DNA from: Pseudomonas sp. R28(2017)
GTDB taxonomy: Bacteria > Pseudomonadota > Gammaproteobacteria > Pseudomonadales > Pseudomonadaceae
Assembly (NCBI RefSeq): GCF_002112505.1
Contig: NZ_NEHW01000004.1
Location: forward strand, 62,001 to 126,000
Reading direction: 5' to 3'
DNA: 64,000 bases
This document shows positions 42,102 through 50,010 of this stretch, in pieces. The translations under genes and the position numbers were made by a program. Position 1 is the stretch's first letter, and every line of letters begins with the position of its first letter. The notes under the pieces were generated by a model. That model was not told where the DNA came from. It saw only the letters and a program-made list of their open reading frames with translations, and did no database searches.

Positions 42102-43631
42102 GTGCCGCGTCGCATCATCAGAACGCTTCAAGTGTTCAGTGCCTGTGCCCTTAGTCTCACCTTGAGCGGCTGTATCGGAACCTGGGGTATCGCCCCGCAA
42201 AGCAAGACCCTGCAAGCCAATACCTTGACCACCGACGCGGCCATTCGCGAAGCGGCCAGCGACGCGCACTGGCCTGACCAGCGCTGGTGGCAGGCCTATG
42301 GCGACCCACAACTCGACCGCTGGATCGCCCTGGCCGTGGCCGGCAGCCCGAGCCTGGCCATGGCGGCGGCGCGTGTGCGTGAAGCCAAGGCCATGGCCGG
42401 CGTGGTCGAGTCGGCGGAAAAGCTCCAGGTCAATGGTGATGCAACACTCAAACGGCACAACTGGCCCGAGGATCAGTTCTACGGCCCAGGCGCGCTGTCG
42501 GGCGCCAATACCTGGGACAACAACGCCGCCATCGGCTTCAGCTACGCGCTGGACCTGTGGGGGCGTGAGCGCAACGCCAGCGAGCAGGCGGTGGACCAGG
42601 CGCACATGAGCGTGGCCGAGGCCCGCCAGGCGCAGCTGGAGCTGCAGAACAACGTGGTGCGTGCCTACATTCAGCTGAGCCTGCATTTCGCCCAGCGCGA
42701 TATTGTCAAGGCCGAGCTGGAACAACAGGAACAGATCCTGGCCCTGGCCAAGCGCCGCCTGGACGGCGGCATCGGCACCCATTTCGAGGTCAGCCAGGCC
42801 GAGGCACCGCTGCCTGAAACCCATCGCCAGCTCGACAGCCTCGACGAAGCAATCGCCCTGACCCGCAACCAGCTGGCAGCGCTGGCCGGTAAAGGCCCGG
42901 GGGAGGGCGCGCAGTTGCAGCGGCCGTCGCTGGCCCTTGCGGCCCCTCTGAAACTCCCTTCGAACCTGCCTGCCGAACTGGTCGGCCAGCGCCCGGACGT
43001 GGTCGCGAGCCGCTGGCAGGTCGCCGCCCAGGCCCGTGGCATCGATGTCGCCCATGCCGGTTTCTTTCCCAATGTCGACCTGGTCGGCAGCCTCGGCTTC
43101 ATGGCCACCGGTGGTGGTCCGCTGGAATTCCTGACCGGGCGCAAGTTCAACTACAACGTCGGCCCGGCGATCAGCCTGCCGATCTTCGACGGTGGCCGCC
43201 TGCGCTCGCAGCTGGGCGTGGCGTCGGCGGGTTATGACGTGGCCGTGGCGCGCTACAACCAGACCGTGGTCGGCGCGCTGAAGAACATTTCCGATCAGCT
43301 GATTCGCCGTGAATCGATGAAGGAGCAGTCGCACTTCGCCGCCGAGTCGGTGGCCGCTGCGCAGAAGACCTACGACATCGCCACGGTGGCCTTCCAGCGC
43401 GGCCTGACCGACTACCTCAACGTGCTCAATGCGCAGACCTTGCTGTTCCGCCAACAGCAGGTGCAGCAGCAGGTGCAGGCTGCACGCCTGGTCGCCCATG
43501 CCGAACTGGTCACCGCCCTGGGCGGTGGCCTGCAGGCCGGCCAGGACGTGCCGAAGGAAGAACGCCAGGCAGCGCCGAAAACCCCGGCCACCCTGGCCAT
43601 TTTCGACACGAAGCCGGATAACGCCGAATGA
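42102..43631 (+). CDS. NodT-family outer-membrane efflux lipoprotein (Aae-type operon)
   Basis: A 509-residue outer-membrane factor of the OprM/NodT type. The signal ends in a lipobox, LTLSGC, with Cys around residue 24. The two family repeats are present: WWQAYGDPQLDRWIALAVAG and FSYALDLWGRERN, later SLPIFDGGRLRSQL and LTDYLNVLNAQTL. It would form the outer-membrane channel for the FUSC/HlyD pair that follows. The start is GTG at 42102. It overlaps the FUSC gene by four bases (ATGA), so the whole system is co-translated. E. coli aae lacks its own channel gene, unlike this operon. Confidence 0.88.
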   Translation: MPRRIIRTLQVFSACALSLTLSGCIGTWGIAPQSKTLQANTLTTDAAIREAASDAHWPDQRWWQAYGDPQLDRWIALAVAGSPSLAMAAARVREAKAMAGVVESAEKLQVNGDATLKRHNWPEDQFYGPGALSGANTWDNNAAIGFSYALDLWGRERNASEQAVDQAHMSVAEARQAQLELQNNVVRAYIQLSLHFAQRDIVKAELEQQEQILALAKRRLDGGIGTHFEVSQAEAPLPETHRQLDSLDEAIALTRNQLAALAGKGPGEGAQLQRPSLALAAPLKLPSNLPAELVGQRPDVVASRWQVAAQARGIDVAHAGFFPNVDLVGSLGFMATGGGPLEFLTGRKFNYNVGPAISLPIFDGGRLRSQLGVASAGYDVAVARYNQTVVGALKNISDQLIRRESMKEQSHFAAESVAAAQKTYDIATVAFQRGLTDYLNVLNAQTLLFRQQQVQQQVQAARLVAHAELVTALGGGLQAGQDVPKEERQAAPKTPATLAIFDTKPDNAE

Positions 43632-45805
43632 GCACTTCCAGTTTGCCCATGCGCTGGCTGCAGAGCCTGGAATGGCGCCGGGGCTTCTTTGCCTGGGCGC
43701 GCACCGACGGGGTGACCTGGGTGTACATCTTCAAGGTGCTGGCGGCAGCCTTCATCACCCTGTGGCTGGCCATGCGCCTGGAACTGCCGCAACCGCGCAC
43801 GGCGATGATCACCGTGTTCATCGTCATGCAGCCGCAGAGCGGCCATGTGTTCGCCAAGAGTTTCTACCGGGTGCTCGGCACCTTGGCCGGCTCGGCGATG
43901 ATGGTCGCGCTGATCGCGATCTTCCCGCAGAACACCGAACTGTTCCTGCCGAGCCTTGCGGTGTGGGTCGGCCTGTGCTCGGCCGGCGCCATGCGCTATC
44001 GCACCTTCCGCGCCTATGGCTTCGTCCTCGCCGGCTACACCGCGGCAATGATCGGCCTGCCCGTGCTGCAGCACCCGGACCAGGCGTTCATGGCGGCCGT
44101 GTGGCGGGTCCTTGAAATTGCCCTGGGCATCCTGGTGTCGACCTTCGTCAGTGCCGCGATCCTGCCGCAGTCGGCCAGTGCCGCCATGCGCAACGCCTTG
44201 TACCAGCGCTTCGGGGTATTTGCCGGGGTGGTGGTGGAAGCCTTGCGCGGCGATAGCCAGCGCGACCGATTCGAAACCAGCAACGTGCGCTTCGTCGCCG
44301 AAGCGGTGGGGCTGGAGAGCCTGCGCAACGTCACCGCCTTCGAAGACCCGCACATGCGTCGCCGCTCTGGCCGCCTGGTGCGTATGAACAGCGAGTTCAT
44401 GGCCATCACCACGCGCTTCAACGCCCTGCACCGTTTGCTGGAGCGCCTGCGCGCCCGCGGCCCGCTGCAGATCGTCAGCGCCATCGAGCCAGGCCTGAAC
44501 ACCTTGGTGGCGCTGCTGCAGCCCTATGTGGGCCGGGCGCTGACCGACGCCGATGCGCTGCGCCTGACCTTGGAGCTGGCGGCCTACAAGGAAGGCCTGC
44601 AGGCGCAGGTGCGCGGCCTGCGTGCCGACTACCTGGCAACCGAACCGAGTGAGTCCGACCTGCTCGATTTCCATACGGCGTTCGAGCTGCTCTACCGCTT
44701 CGTCGACGAGATGTACAGCTACGCCGAAACCCACGCCTCGCTGGCCGCGCACACCCATGAGCGTGAGCAGTGGGATGAGCCCTATGTGGCGCAGACCAGC
44801 TGGCTGGTGTCGCTGGCCGCCGGGGTGCGGGCCTCGGCGGTGCTGTTGCTGCTGGGCAGCTACTGGCTGATGAGCGACTGGCCCAGCGGCGCCATGATGA
44901 CCCTGATCGCCACCGTCACCGTGGGCCTCTCAGCTGCTTCGCCGAACCCCAAGCGCATGTCGTTCCAGATGGCCTGTGGCACGGCGATCGGTGCGTTCAT
45001 CGGCTTCTTCGAAACCTTCTTCGTGTTCCCCTGGATCGATGGCTTCCCTCTGCTGTGCATGGTCCTGGCGCCGGTGTTCGTACTCGGTGCCTTCCTGTCG
45101 TCGCGGCCGGCCTACGCTGGTTACGGTATTGGGCTGCTGGTGTTCTTCGCCATCGGCTCGGTGCCGAACAACCTGACCGTCTACGACCCGTACAGCTTCA
45201 TCAACGACTACATCGGCATGGTCATCGGCATGTTCGTCTGTGCCGCGGCCGGGGCGATCATCCTGCCGCCCAACAGCCGCTGGTTGTGGAGCCGCCTGGA
45301 GCAGGAGCTGCGCGGGCAGGTGCTGTTCGCCATCAGCGGCCGTCTGCGCGGCCTCGGTTCGGCCTTCGAAAGCCGCACCCGCGACCTGTTGCACCAGGCC
45401 TATGGCCTGGCTGCCGGCAAGCCGCAGGTACAAAGCCAACTGATGGGCTGGATGTTCACCGTGCTGGAGATCGGCCACGCCATCATCGAGCTGCGCAAGG
45501 AACAGGCCCGGGCCCCGGTCCACCCGGCCTACGCCGAGTCGCAGCCATGGCGCCAGGCCATTCGTGTCATGGGCCGCGCCCTGGCCCGCCTGTTCCTGCA
45601 GCCCAGCGCCAGCAACCATGAACGCGCCCTGGTCGCGGTGGACCACGCCATCGCGCGCGTGCAGGCCACTGACGAACCCTTCGCCCGGCACTTCGACACC
45701 TCGGTGCTGCGCCGTGCGCAGAGCTACCTGCACTTCATCCGTTCTTCCCTGCTGGACCCACAGTCGCCGCTGGCACCGGCGAAAGGATCGCACGATGCTC
45801 CGTGA
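43628..45805 (+). CDS. FUSC-family aromatic acid efflux permease (AaeB-like)
   Basis: A 725-residue inner-membrane protein with two clusters of helices, each about five to six, at about 25-170 and 395-540, divided by soluble regions. Recognised by PQPRTAMITVFIVMQPQSGH, then FAKSFYRVLGTLAGSAMM, and in the second half VTVGLSAASPNPKRMSFQ. AaeB/FUSC proteins export hydroxylated aromatic acids such as p-hydroxybenzoate. It overlaps the channel gene upstream and the DUF1656 gene downstream, in an operon NodT, AaeB, DUF1656 (AaeX), HlyD (AaeA). Confidence 0.9.
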   Translation: MSTSSLPMRWLQSLEWRRGFFAWARTDGVTWVYIFKVLAAAFITLWLAMRLELPQPRTAMITVFIVMQPQSGHVFAKSFYRVLGTLAGSAMMVALIAIFPQNTELFLPSLAVWVGLCSAGAMRYRTFRAYGFVLAGYTAAMIGLPVLQHPDQAFMAAVWRVLEIALGILVSTFVSAAILPQSASAAMRNALYQRFGVFAGVVVEALRGDSQRDRFETSNVRFVAEAVGLESLRNVTAFEDPHMRRRSGRLVRMNSEFMAITTRFNALHRLLERLRARGPLQIVSAIEPGLNTLVALLQPYVGRALTDADALRLTLELAAYKEGLQAQVRGLRADYLATEPSESDLLDFHTAFELLYRFVDEMYSYAETHASLAAHTHEREQWDEPYVAQTSWLVSLAAGVRASAVLLLLGSYWLMSDWPSGAMMTLIATVTVGLSAASPNPKRMSFQMACGTAIGAFIGFFETFFVFPWIDGFPLLCMVLAPVFVLGAFLSSRPAYAGYGIGLLVFFAIGSVPNNLTVYDPYSFINDYIGMVIGMFVCAAAGAIILPPNSRWLWSRLEQELRGQVLFAISGRLRGLGSAFESRTRDLLHQAYGLAAGKPQVQSQLMGWMFTVLEIGHAIIELRKEQARAPVHPAYAESQPWRQAIRVMGRALARLFLQPSASNHERALVAVDHAIARVQATDEPFARHFDTSVLRRAQSYLHFIRSSLLDPQSPLAPAKGSHDAP

Positions 45806-46010
45806 AAGCATGCCCCGTGAAATCGCCTTCCATGGCGTGTACATGCCCACCATGACCCTGATGTTCCTGTTCGCCCTGGGCCTGGCCTGGGGCCTGGACC
45901 GGTTCATCGCCAGTCATGATGGCTACCGCTTCTTCTGGCACCCGGCGCTGCTGCGCCTGAGCCTGTTCGTCTGCCTGTTCGGCGCCCTGGCGCTGCCGCT
46001 CTACTGGTGA
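45795..46010 (+). CDS. DUF1656 (AaeX-like) small membrane protein
   Basis: A 71-residue inner-membrane protein with two helices (about 16-35 and 49-68). It begins MLRESMPREIAFHGVYMP, and the motif REIAFHGVYMPT is the DUF1656 signature. In aae-type systems it is the small subunit AaeX. It overlaps the end of the FUSC gene by 11 bases and precedes the HlyD gene by ten. Function not known; probably assists assembly of the efflux complex. Confidence 0.9.
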   Translation: MLRESMPREIAFHGVYMPTMTLMFLFALGLAWGLDRFIASHDGYRFFWHPALLRLSLFVCLFGALALPLYW

Positions 46011-46020
46011 GAATCCTTCG

Positions 46021-46881
46021 ATGAAAAAGTTCTTCAGCCTGATCGCCACCCTGCTGGTGCTGGCCGCTGCCGTGGTGATCGGTCGCCAGTTGTGGTTGCA
46101 CTACATGACCACGCCGTGGACCCGCGACGGCCGCGTGCGTGCCGACATCATCAACGTCGCCGCCGACGTGCCGGGCTATGTGGTGGATGTGCCGGTCAAG
46201 GACAACCAGCGGGTGAAGAAGGGCGACCTGCTGATCCAGATCGACCCTGAGCACTACCAGCTGGCGGTCGACCAGGCCAAGGCCCTGGTCGCCTCGCGCA
46301 AGGCCACCTGGGAAATGCGCAAGGTCAACGCCAAGCGCCGTGCCGACATGGACAACCTGGTGATCTCCAGGGAAAACCGTGACGACGCCAGCAACATCGC
46401 CAACTCCGCCCTGGCCGACTACCAGCAGGCCCAGGCTGAACTGGCGGCGGCCGAGCTGAACCTCAAGCGCACCCATATCGTCGCCACGGTTGACGGCTAC
46501 GTGACCAACCTCAACATCCACAAGGGCGATTATGCGCGTACCGGTGAAGCGGTGATGGCGGTGGTCGACGAGAACTCCTTCTGGGTGTACGGCTTCTTCG
46601 AGGAGACCAAGTTGCCGCATGTGAAGGTCGGCGACCAGGCCGAACTGCAGATGATGAGCGGCGAGCGCATCAAGGGGCATGTGGAGAGCATCGCCCGCGG
46701 CATCTACGACCGCGACAACCCGCAGAGCCGCGAGCTGATCGCCGACGTGAACCCGACGTTCAACTGGGTTCGCCTGGCACAGCGGGTGCCGGTGCGGATT
46801 CATATCGATGAAGTGCCGGACGGGTTCCTGTTGGCGGCGGGGACGACCTGTACGGTGGTGGTGAAGCCGGGCGAGGAATGA
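46021..46881 (+). CDS. HlyD/AaeA-family periplasmic adaptor
   Basis: A 286-residue membrane-fusion protein with one N-terminal anchor helix (about 4-24). The biotinyl-lipoyl motif is VPGYVVDVPVKDNQRVKKGD, split by the hairpin with DPEHYQLAVDQAKALV, and the barrel part includes THIVATVDGYVTNLNIHKGD. These proteins link the inner-membrane permease to the outer-membrane channel. The last gene of the Aae-type operon; no terminator is visible after it and the composition changes right behind it. Confidence 0.92.
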   Translation: MKKFFSLIATLLVLAAAVVIGRQLWLHYMTTPWTRDGRVRADIINVAADVPGYVVDVPVKDNQRVKKGDLLIQIDPEHYQLAVDQAKALVASRKATWEMRKVNAKRRADMDNLVISRENRDDASNIANSALADYQQAQAELAAAELNLKRTHIVATVDGYVTNLNIHKGDYARTGEAVMAVVDENSFWVYGFFEETKLPHVKVGDQAELQMMSGERIKGHVESIARGIYDRDNPQSRELIADVNPTFNWVRLAQRVPVRIHIDEVPDGFLLAAGTTCTVVVKPGEE

Positions 46882-46976
46882 AGCTGATCACACGACATGC
46901 TGTGAATACATTAGTTGTTACAGGGGCTCGGAGAGGTTTTAGGAAACAGCCTACTTGAATCCAGGACGAATCGAGG

Positions 46977-47043
46977 GGGGACGGCTATTGGCGCTGCATT
47001 TCCAGGAGAGCAGTCTGGGACGCCACGAAAGCAATCCGTCCCC
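46977..47043. repeat. Structured element upstream of the nuclease gene
   Basis: GGGGACGG at 46977-46984 and CCGTCCCC at 47036-47043 are perfect complements. Inside them, GGCG (46990-46993) pairs with CGCC (47021-47024) and CTGC (46994-46997) with GCAG (47010-47013), giving a nested hairpin of about 67 bases. It is not the P. putida REP and ends 20 bases before the nuclease start. It could be a transposase-type palindrome or a leader structure. Confidence 0.55.
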
Positions 47044-47062
47044 TGTTCGAGGAAATCTCCCC

Positions 47063-48103
47063 ATGCCTGAAAAACCCTTAGCCCTGATCGATACACCCCA
47101 GGGTTACAGTGACTGGCTAGCTGATCTGAAAGTCCGTATTCATAAAGCCCAGCAAAAGGCCAGCCTTGCCGTGAATCGGGAACTGGTAGGGCTTTATTGG
47201 CGTCTTGGGCGGGATATCGTCGAACGTCAAGCCGCTCAAGGTTGGGGAGCCAAGGTCATTGAGCGGCTGGCGCATGACCTGAAAACCGCCTTTCCAGCGA
47301 TGAAGGGTTTCTCTCGAGCCAATCTGATGTATATGCGAGCGTTTGCTGAAGCTTGGCCAGATGAGGCAATTGTCCAACAAGCTGTTGGACAATTGCCTTG
47401 GGGGCATAACCTGGTGTTGCTGACGAAGCTTAAAAAGCCGGACGAGAGGCTTGCGTATGCGGCGCGGGCATCGGACTGCGGGTGGTCTCGATCAACCTTG
47501 CAAATGCACATTGAGTCCAGATTGTTGGAGAGGGAAGGCAATGCCACCTCCAATTTTTCGGCGCGATTACAATCCCCAGGCACTGATCTTGCTGGTCAGT
47601 TTCTCAAGGATCCTTACCTGTTCGACTTCCTGAATGTAACTCAGGAAGCCAGTGAGCGAGAGATTGAGACTGCGCTGGTAGAGCACATCACTCAGTTCCT
47701 GCTTGAGCTGGGGGCAGGTTTTGCCTTCGTTGGGCGCCAAGTACATGTGGAAGTCGGAGGCGATGACTTTTATATCGACCTCCTGTTCTATCACCTGAAA
47801 CTCCGCTGCTATGTGGTCATAGAGTTGAAAACCGAGAAGTTCAAGCCGGAGCATCTGGGCCAACTGAGCTTCTACCTCACGGCAGTTGACCTTCAAATGA
47901 AGCTAGAGCAAGACAATCCCACGATTGGCCTGCTGCTCTGCAAAGGTAAAAACAAGGTGGTCGCCGAGTACGCTTTACGTGACAAGACTCAGCCGATTGG
48001 TGTAGCTGAATTTCAATTGATCGATGCCTTGCCCGAAGAGCTGCAGACAAGCTTGCCCAGTATCGAGCAGATCGAGCGGGAGCTGGCTAGCCGTCGAGAT
48101 TGA
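47063..48103 (+). CDS. YhcG/DUF1016-type PD-(D/E)XK nuclease
   Basis: A 346-residue protein. An N-terminal DUF1016 helical domain (about 10-165) has LAVNRELVGLYWRLGRDIVE, then FSRANLMYMRAFAEAW and QLPWGHNLVLL. The C-terminal nuclease domain (about 195-335) has GGDDFYIDLLFYHLKLRCYV, then IELKTEKFKPEHLGQLSFYL, giving the D...E-x-K catalytic set and a conserved Q. The family occurs near restriction-modification loci and is thought to act on DNA, but biological function is not settled. Codon use is visibly more AT-rich than its neighbours. The start has GAGGAAA upstream. It stands alone, without methylase or mobility genes. Confidence 0.88.
   Translation: MPEKPLALIDTPQGYSDWLADLKVRIHKAQQKASLAVNRELVGLYWRLGRDIVERQAAQGWGAKVIERLAHDLKTAFPAMKGFSRANLMYMRAFAEAWPDEAIVQQAVGQLPWGHNLVLLTKLKKPDERLAYAARASDCGWSRSTLQMHIESRLLEREGNATSNFSARLQSPGTDLAGQFLKDPYLFDFLNVTQEASEREIETALVEHITQFLLELGAGFAFVGRQVHVEVGGDDFYIDLLFYHLKLRCYVVIELKTEKFKPEHLGQLSFYLTAVDLQMKLEQDNPTIGLLLCKGKNKVVAEYALRDKTQPIGVAEFQLIDALPEELQTSLPSIEQIERELASRRD
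47364..47398. repeat. Perfect 35-bp palindrome inside the nuclease gene
   Basis: Sixteen-base arms AGGCAATTGTCCAACA (47364-47379) and its exact complement (47383-47398) with loop AGC. Within the coding region it encodes about EAIVQQAVGQLPW. A perfect dyad of this size is very unlikely by chance in coding sequence and would give a strong RNA hairpin or DNA cruciform. Confidence 0.9.
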
Positions 48104-48159
48104 ACCTCACTCTTCGCCGATGTGGATGCTGCTAGCTGTAGAGCACACTCAACGATGTC

Positions 48160-48172
48160 CATTACGGTAATG
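48160..48172. repeat. Short palindrome at the right edge of the nuclease island
   Basis: CATTAC-G-GTAATG, perfect, four bases before the end of the uspA gene and 57 after the nuclease stop. It may be a terminator stem or an operator; no T run follows. Confidence 0.4.
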
Positions 48173-48176
48173 CGGT

Positions 48177-48623
48177 TCAAGCGGCCCCCACCAACACCGG
48201 CACCTCTACCCGGTCAATCACCTTCGCGCTGATCGACGGGTCCAGCAACCGCCCCAACCGCGACAGGTGGCGGTGGCCCATGATGACCAGCTCGCAGTTC
48301 AGTTCCTGTGCCTTGGCGACAATCGCCTCGACCGGCTGCCCGGCGACCATGCAGCCCTGGCTGCTGAAGCCTGCCTGCTGCAGCAGTTGCACCGCCTCGG
48401 CCACGGCACGGTCGCCCAGGCGTTGTTCCTCGCAGGCGGCAGGGTATTCCTCCAGTTCCTCGGCAGTGTAGGGCGCGGGTTTGTCGTGTACGGCGAAGGT
48501 CGAGTCGATGGCCAGCAGCACGTGCAATTCGTGTTCGCCGGGGCGGCAGTAGCGGCGGGCGAGGGCGATCAGGGCGCTGGCGGCGGGGGAGGCATCGATG
48601 GCGATCAGGACGGGGCTGGGCAT
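48177..48623 (-). CDS. Universal stress protein (UspA family)
   Basis: A 148-residue cytosolic protein with one Usp domain. It begins VLIAIDASPAASALIALA and ends with VIMGHRHLSRLGRLLDPSIS and VIDRVEVPVLVG; the G-x2-G-x9-G(S/T) type ATP-binding motif is changed (GHRHLSRLGRLLDPS), so nucleotide binding is doubtful. Role in stress resistance is inferred from the family. The gene is alone; a REP pair lies upstream, and the nuclease gene converges on it. Confidence 0.88.
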   Translation of the reverse strand: MPSPVLIAIDASPAASALIALARRYCRPGEHELHVLLAIDSTFAVHDKPAPYTAEELEEYPAACEEQRLGDRAVAEAVQLLQQAGFSSQGCMVAGQPVEAIVAKAQELNCELVIMGHRHLSRLGRLLDPSISAKVIDRVEVPVLVGAA

Positions 48624-48660
48624 GGGGATCCTTGTTTACAGCTGGCTGAGAGGTTGCCTG

Positions 48661-48742
48661 TCCGGGCCTCTTCGCGGGCAAGCCCGCTCCCACAGGTATC
48701 GCACAAACCTGTGGGAGCAGGCTTGCCCGCGAAGAGGCCGGA
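48661..48742. repeat. REP inverted pair
   Basis: GGGCCTCTTCGCGGGCAAGC with CCGCTCCCACAGG, then CCTGTGGGAGCAGGCTTGCC with CGCGAAGAGGCCGG. It lies in the gap upstream of uspA and before the LysR gene at 48876. Confidence 0.93.
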
Positions 48743-48875
48743 CCTGCCAATGCCTCATTTATGGCCGAACATGGCCAGCGAATAAATGCCTCACCACGCA
48801 TGATCGCATTGCGTCTGGTGCAATCCACCAACCTGCTACCATCGCCTTTCCCCACAGCTGTCACGGAAAACGGCC

Positions 48876-49784
48876 ATGCAACTCCCGGACATGAACCTGC
48901 TCGTCGCCCTCGATGCCCTGCTCGATGAAGGCAGCGTGGTCGGCGCCGCGCAGCGCATGAACCTGAGCCCGGCGGCGATGAGCCGTACCCTGGGGCGTAT
49001 CCGTGATGCCCTGGGCGACCCGATCCTGGTGCGTGCCGGCCGTGGCCTGGTGCCAACGCCCCGGGCGCTGGCCCTGCGCGAGCAAGTGGCGGCGCTGGTG
49101 GAGCAGGCCGGCGAAGTGTTCCGTAGCGCTGACGATGTTGACCTGCCGAGGCTCGACCGCGCCTTCAACATCCGCACCAATGACCTGTTCATCGCCTTGT
49201 ATGGCGCCCAGCTGCTGCGGCGCATGCATGAACAGGCACCGCGCACGGTGCTGCGTTTCGTGCCGGAAAGCCCCGGTGGCGATGACGACAGCGTGCTGCG
49301 TGATGGGCGCACCGACCTGATCATCAGCTCGACCGTCGACCTGGGCCCGGAGATCAAGGTGCAGAGCCTGTTCCAGACTTACTATGTAGGCCTGGCCCGG
49401 CGCGACCACCCGATCTTCGAGCAACCGATCACGCCGACCAGCTTTGCCAGTTATCCACAGATCAGCGTGTCTCGCCGTGGCCGGGCCAATGGGCCGATCG
49501 ATGTCGAGCTGGCCAATTTCAAGGTGCAGCGACGGGTGGCCCTGATTACCCCAAGTTTTCACTCGGCGTTGTTCTCGCTGCCCGATTCCGACCTGATCCT
49601 GCCGATGCCCGCGAACATCCTCAACAGCGTGCACAAGCTCGGGTTGCCGCTGCGTTCGTTCGAGATCCCGGTGCCGCTGGAGCGGGTGACGGTACTGCAG
49701 GCCTGGCACCCGCGCTTTCACAACGACCCGGCGCACCGCTGGCTGCGGCAGACCTTGAAGGCCTGTTGCAGCGTGGACCCTTGA
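48876..49784 (+). CDS. LysR-family regulator (NahR/LinR-like)
   Basis: A 302-residue LysR regulator. The DNA-binding domain is MNLLVALDALLDEGSVVGAA and MNLSPAAMSRTLGRIRDALG at about 6-60, the form found in NahR/NodD-like proteins (PAAMSRTLGRIRDALGDPIL). The effector part begins FNIRTNDLFIALYG. It lies upstream of the EmrB/EmrA/NodT operon, on the same strand, separated by a REP pair, and is a candidate for its regulator. Another candidate inducer or target cannot be seen. Confidence 0.86.
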   Translation: MQLPDMNLLVALDALLDEGSVVGAAQRMNLSPAAMSRTLGRIRDALGDPILVRAGRGLVPTPRALALREQVAALVEQAGEVFRSADDVDLPRLDRAFNIRTNDLFIALYGAQLLRRMHEQAPRTVLRFVPESPGGDDDSVLRDGRTDLIISSTVDLGPEIKVQSLFQTYYVGLARRDHPIFEQPITPTSFASYPQISVSRRGRANGPIDVELANFKVQRRVALITPSFHSALFSLPDSDLILPMPANILNSVHKLGLPLRSFEIPVPLERVTVLQAWHPRFHNDPAHRWLRQTLKACCSVDP

Positions 49785-49797
49785 GCCCCTGTTTGAT

Positions 49798-49890
49798 TCT
49801 TCGCGGGCATCCCCGCTCCCACAGGTACAGCAAAGCCCTCAAGGCCTGTGATATCCCTGTGGGAGCGGGCATGCCCGCGAAGCAGGCGAC
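49798..49890. repeat. REP inverted pair
   Basis: TTCTTCGCGGGCATCCCCGC with TCCCACAGG, then CCCTGTGGGAGCGGGCATGC with CCGCGAAGCAGGC. It follows the LysR stop and precedes the efflux operon. Confidence 0.9.
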
Positions 49891-50010
49891 GCGGTGTTGA
49901 TCCGGATTGCGCCTGACGCAACATAAACCTGCCGATAAGTCAGTTTTCGTCAGCATTCGACCTTCTTAGACTGGCTCCAGTCGCATATTTGTTGCTGGAG
50001 ATGTCTGCCC

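Noticed and set aside
48661..49890. Repeated palindromic units that might be taken for a CRISPR array
   Set aside because: They are facing pairs of REP elements with no regular spacing or direct repeats, and no cas gene is near.
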